From assembly GCA_028724885.1 (NCBI GenBank), contig JAQYTJ010000031.1, positions 62,001 through 126,000 on the forward strand: a DNA stretch of 64,000 bases, in the 5' to 3' direction. The position numbers and the translations under genes are program-made. Position 1 is the stretch's first letter; every line of letters starts with the position of its first letter. Of this stretch, positions 35,573 to 45,479 are shown in pieces. The notes under the pieces are model-generated. The model was not told where the DNA came from. It did not search any database and was given only the letters and a program-made list of their open reading frames with translations. This stretch comes from Bacteroidales bacterium. Its GTDB lineage: Bacteria; Bacteroidota; Bacteroidia; Bacteroidales; UBA932.

Positions 35573-36783
35573 TTGTTTATAAGTTTTGCTTTGATTCTTG
35601 ACGCAAGACTCAAAAGATGGAGTTTTAACAATAATCTGACTAGCCGTCTCTTCCGATGGATTGGCCGCATATACCTATTGCAAGCATTATCATTGTCTAC
35701 AATGTACTCAGAAATAAACTTATTCCTTTCAGGGGGGAGAATTGACGGGCACTGAAGGTTTCTGTTTCCTTTAATTCCTTCCTCAATGTTTCTTTCCTCA
35801 AAACGAGCATTGGAAGTTATTCGTTCTAAAGCCTTTTTTCCACGACTAGTATTGACAAGGACCAATGAGATACCATTCTCCTTAGGAACAGAAGTTTCCC
35901 CAATTCCCCAAAAATCGGCAATAGTTATATCACCGACTCTTTCTGGTCGAGCATATTCGCAATGGTAACAACAGTCTCTAAAGATAAGCGCATTGAAGAA
36001 AGCCGTAATATAAAAGTCATCTCCGACCCTGCCACTATCTCGAAACAAGATATCCCTGCCATTTTTGTCCTTTAAAAAAAGTCCAAATATGATATTTACT
36101 CCATCTTTTTTCCCGGGAGTACCTACTTTCTCTCTAAATATTACTGTGACACCGTCGTGATCCGCACCAATGCTATCCAGTCGGCGCTCAACATCTTGCC
36201 TAAGCAATTTCTGGGATGGAACACCGTGGCAAACCAGGTCAACAAGCAGAATGTTTTCGTAATCCTTCTGCAAATAAGATTTAAGTCCAGCGACTTGACA
36301 TGGGGTTCCGAAGAAAAGTACATGCCTCCCTTCGATAGTATTCTTACGGACATCTTTATAAATGTAATTTATATTACTTTGGACATATTTACTCTTTTTG
36401 ATTAACGCAAGATCGGAGATAGAATCAATTCGCCTATGAGCGATGTCATGATAGTCATTTTCTACACACCCGTATACCACCCCACCATCCACAATGGCAG
36501 CCTGTGCAAGAAGCGAAGATGCTCCTCCGCTAGAACTTGACAGTAAATCTTCCTTATCCTTAGCAATAAGTGCATAAGCATTTAGCGGATATTTCTTATC
36601 GATAAGATTATTAACCGGGCAAATTTTAGCACAAAAATGGCAATTAATACAAAGATCTTGATTGATAGAAGGGTGGATATCGCCAAGTGGCCCCTGAGCA
36701 GTCATGGTTATCGCACTCTTTGGGCAGATGTTTATGCAAGCAGAACATCCCGTACATTGGTCATATTTACAAATCTGTTCCAT
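35569..36783 (-). CDS. Coenzyme F420 hydrogenase/dehydrogenase beta-subunit family Fe-S protein
   Basis: A 404-residue protein with two N-terminal [4Fe-4S] ferredoxin motifs (CTGCSACINICP and CINCHFCAKICP) followed by FrhB-type N- and C-terminal domains (YGCVENDYHDI, FFGTPCQVAGLKSYL, the CEYARPERVGDITIADFWG segment). The family is named after F420-linked enzymes, but genes like this are common in polysaccharide loci beside pyruvyltransferases. A redox step on a sugar or on the pyruvyl donor is possible; no function is established. Confidence 0.88.
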   Translation of the reverse strand: MEQICKYDQCTGCSACINICPKSAITMTAQGPLGDIHPSINQDLCINCHFCAKICPVNNLIDKKYPLNAYALIAKDKEDLLSSSSGGASSLLAQAAIVDGGVVYGCVENDYHDIAHRRIDSISDLALIKKSKYVQSNINYIYKDVRKNTIEGRHVLFFGTPCQVAGLKSYLQKDYENILLVDLVCHGVPSQKLLRQDVERRLDSIGADHDGVTVIFREKVGTPGKKDGVNIIFGLFLKDKNGRDILFRDSGRVGDDFYITAFFNALIFRDCCYHCEYARPERVGDITIADFWGIGETSVPKENGISLVLVNTSRGKKALERITSNARFEERNIEEGIKGNRNLQCPSILPPERNKFISEYIVDNDNACNRYMRPIHRKRRLVRLLLKLHLLSLASRIKAKLINK

Positions 36784-36789
36784 GATGTT

Positions 36790-38337
36790 CTATCGAATTC
36801 TTCTCAACATATGATTTTTTATTGTATTTGTCAAGAAATTCCTTTCGCTCTTATTGAATACAAAGAAGAAAAATCCAGAAATCATGCATAACAATGAAAT
36901 AGTTGTAACAAATATTATGTGAAGGATTCGACTGTTTATAGTGACATGGTTAACGGAAAAGGCAAGCACAGCGAAAGCAAAAATCGAAATTAGAGCGGGT
37001 CTAAGCACTGTAACGTCAAGCCATTGTTTGATGTTGAGTCCTTTGAAAAAGTGCTTAGTGAATACTAATCTGACAAACATCAGGATAGCAAAAATTGTAG
37101 TCCTGATGATTATGACAATATATGGCGGGAAATTGCCTAATAAGAGGAAAAGCCAACTCAACAAGAAATTAGCCCCATAGGTGAATAGAGTCGCAATCTG
37201 ATAGCGTTTTATATCTGTTTGGGCATTTATAGTCATCCAGAGTGGGCCTGTGACGGTATCCAGATACAGGCTCAACAATGTCCAACGACAAAACTCCACA
37301 GTATATTGCGGATAGCTTCCAAGCCAAATCAAGAGTACTTTGTCAATCTCGAAGTACATAGGGACTAGGAAAATGAGAATAAGGAAACTCGAAATCTTGC
37401 TGCTACGTAGGATGAGACTTTGAAGGTATTGCCAATCTTGCGAAACATAAGATTTGATAATCTGAGGATTAAAAGCCGTCTGAAAATTAGTTACGAATCC
37501 GCTTACAACATTGACAATAGAGTTGCTCACACCCATCGCAGCATTAACAGCCACATTGAAAAAATAGTTCACAAGGACAGTCACGCCTTGATTCGTCCCG
37601 ACTATTGAAGCCTGTCCTAAGAGGCTCCATGAGGTAAATGAGAAAATTTGTTTCAAGAGATTCTTGTCCTGGGGTTTCTTCCATTTACAAATTGAAAAAT
37701 GACGATAGCAATAGAATCTATATGCTGCCATTATCAATATAGCAACGGAGAATAGCAAGATCCCATAATTTATCATTCCGTCTCCCGGTAAAACAACAAT
37801 GAAATATGCTACTCCAAGTTTGCAGATAGCCTCAATGATGGTGAAGTATGCGTAAACATCCATCCTCTCGAAAGCTACTATCGCACTACTGAAAGGAGAC
37901 TGCATTATGCTAAATACAGCAGTCAGAACAGAAAATTGGTAGACGAAATTTGCTGCTGCCATTCTGTTTTCCGGTATATTTAGGACGTCATTAATGCACC
38001 ATAATCCGACAGATTCAGCCAGCAACAAAACAATTCCTGCAATCAATGCATGAGCGACAACGCATGTGTTAAATACATTCTTAACTGTCTGTTCTGTCCC
38101 TCCAGCGATTTCTGCAGTAATATAGCGTTTTGTGGCAGATGAGAGACCACCATTAAGAAAAGAGAAAAAAACAATTACGCTGCCTACTACATTGTATGTA
38201 CCATAATCGTCAACTCCTAGAGCATTGAAAACAATTCTGGCAGTAAAAAGAGATACCACCAGCATCACGAACATTCGTACATACATGTACAAAGTGTTCT
38301 TCACAATCCTCTTATTTCTTGTAGTATTACTTTCCAC
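36790..38337 (-). CDS. Wzx-type lipid-linked oligosaccharide flippase
   Basis: A 515-residue polytopic protein with 12-14 predicted helices, of the MVF/Wzx superfamily: NTLYMYVRMFVMLVVSLFTARIVFNALGVDDYGTYNVVG is the usual first hairpin. It would flip the completed repeat unit for a Wzy-type polymerase. It is the most upstream gene of this part of the locus; a defence and IS region begins just before it. A 10-bp word (CCACACCTAA) is repeated at its start and 40 bp upstream. No clear promoter box was found. Confidence 0.9.
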   Translation of the reverse strand: MESNTTRNKRIVKNTLYMYVRMFVMLVVSLFTARIVFNALGVDDYGTYNVVGSVIVFFSFLNGGLSSATKRYITAEIAGGTEQTVKNVFNTCVVAHALIAGIVLLLAESVGLWCINDVLNIPENRMAAANFVYQFSVLTAVFSIMQSPFSSAIVAFERMDVYAYFTIIEAICKLGVAYFIVVLPGDGMINYGILLFSVAILIMAAYRFYCYRHFSICKWKKPQDKNLLKQIFSFTSWSLLGQASIVGTNQGVTVLVNYFFNVAVNAAMGVSNSIVNVVSGFVTNFQTAFNPQIIKSYVSQDWQYLQSLILRSSKISSFLILIFLVPMYFEIDKVLLIWLGSYPQYTVEFCRWTLLSLYLDTVTGPLWMTINAQTDIKRYQIATLFTYGANFLLSWLFLLLGNFPPYIVIIIRTTIFAILMFVRLVFTKHFFKGLNIKQWLDVTVLRPALISIFAFAVLAFSVNHVTINSRILHIIFVTTISLLCMISGFFFFVFNKSERNFLTNTIKNHMLRRIR

Positions 38338-38506
38338 ACCTAATCGGCAAGCCTCGTATTATTCTCAAAAACACCACACCTAACGAAGAGATTAATTGAA
38401 CATAATTAAATTCCAAGAGTATCCCAAGAGAAAGGCATATAATCTTATTTCGCTATTTTTTCAATCTTCTTTATCGGCTAATTCAAAAACATTTGCAAAC
38501 ATAGTA

Positions 38507-38650
38507 TTAACTTCCAATCAACTCTGTTTCTTCCTCTTTAGTACCCAGAAAAGACCTTTGGATCTCAGGAATTGCAATCTCCCCTACCTGAATCATATTC
38601 AGAATGTTAGAAACCAGATACTGGTTTACGGAGTAGTTAGCGTTAGTCAT
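38507..38650 (-). pseudogene. N-terminal remnant of a DUF262 (GmrSD-like) gene
   Basis: A 47-codon frame MTNANYSVNQYLVSNILNMI followed by QVGEIAIPEIQRSFLG ends at a TAA. IPEIQR(P/S)F after a helical start is the hallmark of DUF262 proteins, the ParB-like NTPase/nuclease domain of GmrSD type IV restriction and related defence genes. Everything after codon 47 is lost. It sits at the capsule-side edge of the defence island. Confidence 0.65.
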
Positions 38651-39194
38651 AAGTCATAGTAATGGTTTGGAATACAATATATATAGGCTTTACCAAGATT
38701 CCTCCTCAAGAAATAACAATGATGGTGTTCTCGTTGCGACATGGAACTTCCTCCACAATCAAAACCGCCAGATGGTTTTAGAATGTAACAAAATCTCCTA
38801 GTCCTGCATTGGCGCACATAAAGTTAATAGCCAAGCAGTTAGCATAAACAGAGCCAAAGAATGGGGCATTGCCCAAGCCTGAATACATCATATATATAAA
38901 TTTAGGGCGACATAGCACCTTGCCACAGCACCTCGCCACCCTAACAACTTCTTCCAAAGTTAGTAAATATTTTATGGAATTTGTTGAATTAGACTACAAT
39001 GTTGGGATTGGTTTCAACCCGCTTGTGGCCATGAGCAGGTACTAAATGTATTTAGCATCAAAAAAGGGTGACTGAAGACCTTTCGCAGGTGTTCCGTGAC
39101 AAGTGAGCTCAAAACAGCTAATCACGCTCATAGGAAATCAGATTCGAAGAACGAAGGTAGTCCAGGACAACCGAGAGATGTAAGCATCCGATGA
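38651..39194. other. Decayed intergenic DNA at the island edge
   Basis: No intact gene is visible. One minus-strand frame stays open for about 70 codons (38785-38995, ending in GLGNAPFFGSVYANCL then NAGLGDFVTF) and may be the tail of a lost gene, which I do not recognise. Towards 39060-39190 the sequence probably belongs to the broken IS4 element that follows, but all frames are interrupted. Confidence 0.5.
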
Positions 39195-39764
39195 AATGCA
39201 TATTGTAGCCTGGCGAGAGCCGGGCTACCTTTGCAAATAAAATCGAAGCATATGATGACACGAGAAGAGATAGCCGCAATCGATCGGGAATGCGAGGAGC
39301 AGCACGTCATCATTGGAGACCGGACCGTTCACCTTTCTGGCTACGTCAGCGAGAAGAAGTATCCGGAAGGCTTGCGCATGGTAGAGTTCTATGATGCTGA
39401 GAAAGAAGAGGTTATCGCCTTCGTAACCAACAACTTTGAACTTGGGCCGCTTGTCATTGCCAACATCTACCGCAACCGGTGGCAGATCGAGACGTTCTTC
39501 AAATGGATCAAGGGAAACCTGACGGTCAAAGCCCTCTGGGGCTACTCCGAAAATGCTGTCAAGATCCATCTTTGGGTCGCAATCAGTTCGTACTTGTTGA
39601 TCGCCTGGGTGAAAGCCGCTCTCAAAAGCCCGCTGACCATCACGGAAGTCTCAAAGGTCGTTGAGGCCTCACTCCTTGCCAAGAGGGATCTTCGAGAACT
39701 ACTGGACGTTCCAGACCCGCTCACTCAAAATCAGAATGTCAATGAACTTGAATTAAACTTATAA
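39195..39764 (+). pseudogene. IS4-family transposase, 5'-truncated
   Basis: About 180 codons of the C-terminal DDE domain with the IS4 signature YRNRWQIETFFKWIKGNL (Y-(2)-R-(3)-E-(6)-K pattern), preceded by FVTNNFELGPLVIANI and followed by the conserved SENAVKIHLWVAISSYLLIA. The N-terminal two thirds are missing, and upstream frames contain stops. An 8-bp GC-rich hairpin (39206-39227) lies at its 5' limit. It converges on gajB, whose stop is 17 nt away. Confidence 0.85.
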
Positions 39765-39780
39765 ACCAAAATTTATCGCA

Positions 39781-41607
39781 TCAGTAGTAATCATCAAAAG
39801 CAAATTCTCCTTGCAAGTTAATGCTACGAATATCTATGTCCACCCCAACCAAAGCTCTCCTAATCTCTTCATCTGCTATAGATTTGGGTACTGCCAATGC
39901 CAGAAATTGCCTAGCCCTCGAACAAGCTACATATATCATTCGCTGTCTCTCAGTCATGACTTTAACAGTATTACTTGGAAAATCTTTCAGTGAAACACTT
40001 TGTCCCCTGCTATCAGACGACAAGAACAGAAGCACCGCATCTAAGGTCGCTCCCTTTACTGCATGTATAGTATCTATTCTCCTGTGATAGTCACTCTCTT
40101 TATCGTTTGATTGATGATATTGTTCCATAGGAACATCTGCCATTTCTTTCATTTTATATCCTTTTTGCTTTTGATGTGGAACAAAAATAGGCATCTCTTT
40201 AAGTTCCCAATAATCCTTCAATAACATGCATGTCTGTTCTGACCATTCTTTGAAACTCAATGAAAATGCAGGTACTCGTTTTATGAAACCAAATATCCTC
40301 GCATTCCAATCCACATTATGTTCAATTTCATGTACAAATTCACGCCTTGCATCAAAATCATTATCAGCAAAAAGTTCAGCTAATACAAGTCTTATTTTTC
40401 TGAATGCATAATCCAGATCACCCAAATCAAAAGCTAAAGTGGCATCTATTATCAAATAAGGCAGATGCTGTTCGGTTTTCCAGTACTTAAAATCAACATC
40501 CTTAACACCTGCTAGCTCCTTACATTTATTTATACCACGCGCTAATATGATTTTGCTTGAGAGTTTATTATCATCACAAACTTTATAGAAGTCTTGAATA
40601 ATATCTTTAATATTTCCATCATCATACTTATACACGATAATTGGAATTCCTTTGTCCTCCACACCATACGAAGTAATAGTAGGTATATCACTTGATTTCA
40701 GTTTACTATACAAATCTATTATACGTTGGTTAGAACGTCGACATTCAGACAGCGCTAAAACATTCCACTCTTCTTCTTTCATCATTTTTTGCAGTAGCTC
40801 TGGCCTGGCGTTATTGAATCCATAGATGGACTGGCAAATATCTCCCACAAACTCAAGGTTTTGTAAACCAGCTCTACTTAACAGTTTGAAAAACTCAAAA
40901 TGCTGTTCGGAATTATCCTGTGCCTCATCAACGATGATATACGGGAAACGCATCACTAGTGCTTTAGCTACGTCCTGATGTCGCTCCAATATATCACATG
41001 CTATCCATAATGCATCGCTGCTTGTTATAAAGCCTTTCTTTAAACGATATGTAAAAGCTGCATTACAATAGGCAATTTCAGTTTCAGTTATAGTTTTGTG
41101 ATTCCATTTAAAGGACGTCTTGTCTCTTGAAACCAATGATGGATTTTTACGATACATCAGACTTGTGTAAGATCGGAGTGCCATTACTGGGTATTGCTGC
41201 CATTTGCCGCTTATTTTAACATTGTTGTAATAAATCCGGTCTAGTATTTCTGCCTCGTTTACGACTATTGGTCTTTGTTTACACTCATCGCATAAATACC
41301 AAAATGGAAGCACTACATATTGCATGATAAAACTATCAATAGTCAACACCTCATTGGGAAAAGTTAGGCTTTCATCATGCATCTCCCTGTATTTTTGTTT
41401 TAACTCAGCACAAGCCTTATTGGTGAATGACAGGCAGGCAAACCCTGTATGCTTTCCATAATTCTCTTCACAATAACGTGACACCGTTAAAAGTTTCTTT
41501 ACAATGCTCGTGGTCTTTCCACTACCTGGACACGCCGTTAGGATAGTATAACCACGTGCATCAAGGTATGCTCGTCGTTGAAGTGTTATATCATAATCCA
41601 TACTCAC
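39781..41607 (-). CDS. gajB: UvrD-like helicase, Gabija GajB-like
   Basis: A 608-residue superfamily 1 helicase/NTPase. Walker A is ACPGSGKTT (residues 25-33); later motifs are IIVDEAQDNSEQHFEFF (Walker B), GDICQSIYGFNN (motif III), LSECRRSNQRIIDLY (IV), DTIHAVKGATLDAVLLF (V) and IYVACSRARQFLALA (VI). In Gabija systems GajB senses DNA ends or nucleotide state and works with the GajA nuclease. The start overlaps the GajA-like stop by 4 nt (ATGA), the usual gajA-gajB order. It is a bit longer than the reference GajB. Confidence 0.87.
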   Translation of the reverse strand: MSMDYDITLQRRAYLDARGYTILTACPGSGKTTSIVKKLLTVSRYCEENYGKHTGFACLSFTNKACAELKQKYREMHDESLTFPNEVLTIDSFIMQYVVLPFWYLCDECKQRPIVVNEAEILDRIYYNNVKISGKWQQYPVMALRSYTSLMYRKNPSLVSRDKTSFKWNHKTITETEIAYCNAAFTYRLKKGFITSSDALWIACDILERHQDVAKALVMRFPYIIVDEAQDNSEQHFEFFKLLSRAGLQNLEFVGDICQSIYGFNNARPELLQKMMKEEEWNVLALSECRRSNQRIIDLYSKLKSSDIPTITSYGVEDKGIPIIVYKYDDGNIKDIIQDFYKVCDDNKLSSKIILARGINKCKELAGVKDVDFKYWKTEQHLPYLIIDATLAFDLGDLDYAFRKIRLVLAELFADNDFDARREFVHEIEHNVDWNARIFGFIKRVPAFSLSFKEWSEQTCMLLKDYWELKEMPIFVPHQKQKGYKMKEMADVPMEQYHQSNDKESDYHRRIDTIHAVKGATLDAVLLFLSSDSRGQSVSLKDFPSNTVKVMTERQRMIYVACSRARQFLALAVPKSIADEEIRRALVGVDIDIRSINLQGEFAFDDYY

Positions 41608-43526
41608 GGTACTAAATGAGTTATTGCATCTTTAATATATGAAGGCAAAGCGAACTTCATTTCACCACCTATTTCTATCTTATCTAGCAAGAATGAATTC
41701 AGAGCTTGGGCAAATTCAGCCTTACTCGGCAGACATTTCCACATCAACAATGCAACATTTTGCTGCTCCTCTTCGTTCATATCTCTATCTCCAAGTCCTG
41801 ACATGTAAGAATCCACCTTGCTTATCCCTTCGGGATTCTCTTGCATAATCAGGTCGTAAAGCCAAGACCCTTTTGTCATTTCTTTATCATTATGAACATT
41901 TGCTCTGCAAATTTGGTATTCCAGAGTTTTCTTTCCCGAACATATCTTGATACCTACCTGTCTATTGCTCATAGCTTTCATATTGTTAATGCGACCATTA
42001 ACATTATCATTATCAATTCCTTTTCTAAGGAAATTTAGTTTTGCATAACTGTCCTTTACTAACTCATCTAAATTATATTCTTTATTCTTAGAGTTAGTAA
42101 ATTGGTCCTCATCCGTTACAAACGCCGCTCTCATTGGCAAACGCTTTGCTTTATCAGAAGAATTAAACAGCATCAAAAACTGATAAAAAGCTGTTCCATC
42201 TGTATCGACAATCTCAATTTGATGGTCAATCAGTGACTTGTATATCAGTTTAGAAAAAGTCTCAACCAATTGACACTCCGATATTCCTTCAATAAATAAA
42301 CAACCCGAAGAGAACAACAATTGTGAGCGGGTAACATCAAAATATCTGGATATCATCTTTCTATAGGATACAACTTCTTCCATCTTTAATAATCTATTGT
42401 TATTTGCGACATCCCGAACAATATTTTCTAAGTGCCGTTCTTTGAAACAATTACCCACATGATAAGCCGCTTCGCCTTTCAGCAGGATAATATTTTCCAA
42501 CGGTATTCTTGATGTCAAAGTCGGTGAATGTGTTGTAATAAACGTCTGGCTATTTTCACTATCATCAGCATTCTTGAGAAAGTTATACAGATTAACCTGA
42601 AGTTGTGGGTGCAGATGAGCTTCTGGCTCTTCTATTAACAATGCATATATACTCACTTTATCTTCAAAATGACAATCTTTAATATCACTCAATACCGAAG
42701 CTATATATATTAAATTATTATGCCCAAGGCTATTTTGAGTAAGTACAAATCCTTTTTTGTCAGTAGCAGAATATGGCAAAAATGGTTTGATAATATTAAC
42801 GATACTATCAATTTTGTTCTGTTCAATATGCAGCTCTACATTCTGTAGGTTTGTTAGATATATCTCCTTCAAGTTATCATTTATACCAGTTTGTGTTTCC
42901 CTTACTTCTTGTCTCTGCAAAAGATGCTCGTTTGCAGTATCCACTATTTGTCTCACTTCATCTTCTGAGCCAGCCCTGTCAATCTTTCTCTTAATTACTC
43001 TTCCTAACAAGTTGTTTCGGGGACTCATCAAATCGCGTGTACTGTCGCGTAATGCTCCGAGATAATATGGATGAAAATAATGAAACGTGTTCCAGTCAGC
43101 GCGCAGACCACTCTCTTCTTTACCAGTTATGTATGAGGAGTAAATCCTTCCATTCTCCTTTAACTCGAAACAAAGATGAACCCTAGCGACCATAGAGCCG
43201 TCGCCATTTCTGTCCAGATATTCATAAAATGCACCTTCTTGTTGCGCTGATAATCCTTCAAATAAATAGATAATATCTATCTTTGACGAGGGAGTTACCA
43301 CTATAGTCCCATCATTTTTTCTTGTAACCCCAACATAAAAATCTTCTTTTGTTATCTCAATATCTCGATTCGGTTCTCCCCACGAATAAAACAACCTGAT
43401 GGCATCCATCAAAGATGTCTTCAACTGCCCATTAGCCCCGATAATCACATTCAACTTCCTATCGAATTCTACCGATAGGTCCTTGATCCCCCTAAAGTTC
43501 TTTATATCAATCTTACTTAGATACAT
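41604..43526 (-). CDS. gajA: OLD-family ATPase-TOPRIM nuclease, Gabija GajA-like
   Basis: A 640-residue protein with an ABC-type ATPase domain followed by a TOPRIM nuclease. Walker A is GANGQLKT (30-37), unusual in having Leu where Gly normally precedes Lys. Walker B is LLIEEPEAHLHP (296-307) and the H-loop TTHSP (331-335). The TOPRIM shows FIEGISE (Glu417) and TDEDQ (Asp472, Asp474) metal ligands. A following UvrD-like gene fits Gabija, where GajA cuts invading DNA when nucleotide levels fall. It starts 13 nt after the RloB-like gene, so the pair is not a free-standing operon here. Confidence 0.86.
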   Translation of the reverse strand: MYLSKIDIKNFRGIKDLSVEFDRKLNVIIGANGQLKTSLMDAIRLFYSWGEPNRDIEITKEDFYVGVTRKNDGTIVVTPSSKIDIIYLFEGLSAQQEGAFYEYLDRNGDGSMVARVHLCFELKENGRIYSSYITGKEESGLRADWNTFHYFHPYYLGALRDSTRDLMSPRNNLLGRVIKRKIDRAGSEDEVRQIVDTANEHLLQRQEVRETQTGINDNLKEIYLTNLQNVELHIEQNKIDSIVNIIKPFLPYSATDKKGFVLTQNSLGHNNLIYIASVLSDIKDCHFEDKVSIYALLIEEPEAHLHPQLQVNLYNFLKNADDSENSQTFITTHSPTLTSRIPLENIILLKGEAAYHVGNCFKERHLENIVRDVANNNRLLKMEEVVSYRKMISRYFDVTRSQLLFSSGCLFIEGISECQLVETFSKLIYKSLIDHQIEIVDTDGTAFYQFLMLFNSSDKAKRLPMRAAFVTDEDQFTNSKNKEYNLDELVKDSYAKLNFLRKGIDNDNVNGRINNMKAMSNRQVGIKICSGKKTLEYQICRANVHNDKEMTKGSWLYDLIMQENPEGISKVDSYMSGLGDRDMNEEEQQNVALLMWKCLPSKAEFAQALNSFLLDKIEIGGEMKFALPSYIKDAITHLVP

Positions 43527-43539
43527 ATCTATATGTATA

Positions 43540-44160
43540 TTAAATTGTTTGATTATTTAATAATTTTATCACTTTATATATCTCCGAGTACGCCTTCAAA
43601 TCCTCTGGTGATTCCTTACAGAGTTGGCACAGCTTTTCGGAATTTGAGATCGCCCGTTCTAAATCTCCATTCTCTGTCAGGTATTTATAGAGGTTGGTGC
43701 GTATGAAATATCGTTTTGTCTTTTCATACCCCGGCATATATTTCTGCAATTCGGGAAGCATTTGGTCGTAACTTTCATATCGCCGACAAACCACATTAGG
43801 CAAGAAGTGAAGCAAAAACCAAAATTCCGTGCAAGGATTCGTTTCTACGAACATAACCTTTCCGGCATATTTCTTTGCAGCATATTTCTTCTTTGCTCGC
43901 TGATACAATTGCATTTCATATGGAAATTGAAACAGCCTATCCATATCAAACATGCAGACGATATAATCATATTGCTTGTTCAAATAAGATTCTACCAGTT
44001 TCAGTATATGATTGATGTCGCTGTGCTGCGGAAAATCCGGAGCGACCTTAAAAGGATAATGGCACGCAATCCTCAGAGAATCGAAATAGAACCATTCTGT
44101 TTCTCCCTCGCCTATGATGGCAATACTTTTTGTTACTGTCCGCCCCATATCGTTAGTCAT
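43540..44160 (-). CDS. RloB / AbiLii-like protein
   Basis: A 206-residue RloB-domain protein. The TOPRIM-like motifs are GEGETE (17-22), FDMD (Asp72, Asp74) and the family segment NPCTEFWFLLHF (108-119). RloB domains pair with an AAA ATPase (RloA) in restriction-linked loci, and the phage-abortive system AbiL (AbiLi ATPase plus AbiLii) has the same make-up; PARIS (AriA/AriB) is a looser analogue. It overlaps the RloA-like stop by 8 nt. A nuclease or RNase effector role is inferred from the fold, not shown. MGRTVTK (residue 5) is an alternative start. Confidence 0.85.
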   Translation of the reverse strand: MTNDMGRTVTKSIAIIGEGETEWFYFDSLRIACHYPFKVAPDFPQHSDINHILKLVESYLNKQYDYIVCMFDMDRLFQFPYEMQLYQRAKKKYAAKKYAGKVMFVETNPCTEFWFLLHFLPNVVCRRYESYDQMLPELQKYMPGYEKTKRYFIRTNLYKYLTENGDLERAISNSEKLCQLCKESPEDLKAYSEIYKVIKLLNNQTI

Positions 44161-45451
44161 TCAGGTTGATATACTGGCTGCCCAAGAACGGCAACTTTAC
44201 CAACTTTCCCTGCTTGTAGGCATTATATGGGGAAAGATTTTTATGGAGTCCAAGAGAAGAAAGACGCACAATTTTAGTTTCGCCAAGTTCATCTTTATCT
44301 GTGAACCATATCGTATCACGGCGAATGAAATCCTCATTGAGAAGATTGATGTCGTGCGTTGTCAGGAGCATTTGGGATGTTCCGTTACTGTTCGCTAAAA
44401 ATACTTTTATGAAATAAGCCAGCAGTTCATAATGAATACTTGTCTCCACTTCATCAATGGGTACAAACCGATTGGTCTTTAACAGGAAATTCAATATCAC
44501 CGCCATTCCTAAGAACCTAATGGTGCCATTGGACTCGTATCCTTCCGATAAATCATATACCTTATCGCCTACCTTGTGCTTGAAGGTCAGTTCCGTATTT
44601 GTAATTTTTCCCTTTCTTAGCATTTCTGCCTTTGCATCTTTATCAATAGGGGCATTCTGAATTAATTGTTCCAATTCAGGGGTAATAAGTTCTTCCTCTT
44701 CGTGTAATACCACATCTTCTATGTTGAAATCAGACGCTTTTAGGAAGTTTAATATAAACCTCTTCAAATCTCCTGTTTCGTCTTTATCCAATCGAGATTT
44801 GACATATCCCGAAAGCAGCATACCGGGAGCCAGTACATCTTTTACGTGTTTGGCAAAATAATCGTACACATCATTCAGCTTGGTACGTTCCACGTTGCTT
44901 TTGCCAAATGCGGCAAGCACGCTGCAATTATTGATAGTGTTGCCGGAAATCACATCTTGGCTTTTTTTCGTCATTTTCAGATTTACACCAAAATCGATGG
45001 TCGCGGAATCTGTCGCGGCATCATAACTTCGGTTGTAAAGTTTAGTAGGGCGAATGGAATCATAAACAATCAATGTCTCGGAATAAATATGCTTTGCATC
45101 CAATTCAAAACTGAGTATATACTTCGACTGGTTGATATAGAACACCATTGACATCTTTGTCTTCTCGTTCCTTGAGGTGTCATCCAACATGAAAGGGACA
45201 ACCCCGGTTTTCTCGGTCCGGTCTTTAGGCATTCTCAAAACCAGCATCTTGAAAAATTCAATGGCATTTAATATATTCGTTTTACCGGAAGCGTTGGCAC
45301 CATAGATGATGCCAAGTTTCAGCAATCTTACCCCTTCTTTAACTTCATACGAATATTCATCAGACATAAAAGTATCTGCCGATGGTTCAAAACTGATTTT
45401 CTGAACCGATTTAATTGAGAAAAAATTCTCAATGGTAAACTCTGCTATCAT
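44153..45451 (-). CDS. RloA / AbiLi-like AAA ATPase
   Basis: A 432-residue ABC-type ATPase of the AAA_15/AAA_21 kind: the N-terminal IAEFTIENFFSIKSVQKISFEP, Walker A GANASGKT (51-58), Walker B VPIDEVETSIHYEL and LLTTHDINLL near the C-terminus. It has no nuclease domain; the partner RloB-like protein probably supplies the effector. It is the first gene of a four-gene minus-strand operon, 29 bp downstream of a clear promoter. Such ATPases act as infection sensors in AbiL- and PARIS-type systems (family knowledge; not shown for this one). Confidence 0.87.
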   Translation of the reverse strand: MIAEFTIENFFSIKSVQKISFEPSADTFMSDEYSYEVKEGVRLLKLGIIYGANASGKTNILNAIEFFKMLVLRMPKDRTEKTGVVPFMLDDTSRNEKTKMSMVFYINQSKYILSFELDAKHIYSETLIVYDSIRPTKLYNRSYDAATDSATIDFGVNLKMTKKSQDVISGNTINNCSVLAAFGKSNVERTKLNDVYDYFAKHVKDVLAPGMLLSGYVKSRLDKDETGDLKRFILNFLKASDFNIEDVVLHEEEELITPELEQLIQNAPIDKDAKAEMLRKGKITNTELTFKHKVGDKVYDLSEGYESNGTIRFLGMAVILNFLLKTNRFVPIDEVETSIHYELLAYFIKVFLANSNGTSQMLLTTHDINLLNEDFIRRDTIWFTDKDELGETKIVRLSSLGLHKNLSPYNAYKQGKLVKLPFLGSQYINLND

Positions 45452-45479
45452 AATCGTTAATTTTATCTATTTTACGGCG

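Noticed and set aside
38396..38659. 87-codon plus-strand frame
   Set aside because: It is the complement of the DUF262 remnant, which has the recognisable IPEIQR motif on the other strand.
39206..39227. Small RNA or terminator hairpin
   Set aside because: The stem is strong but lies at the edge of a degraded transposase and has no T-run; it is more likely an accident of the IS sequence.
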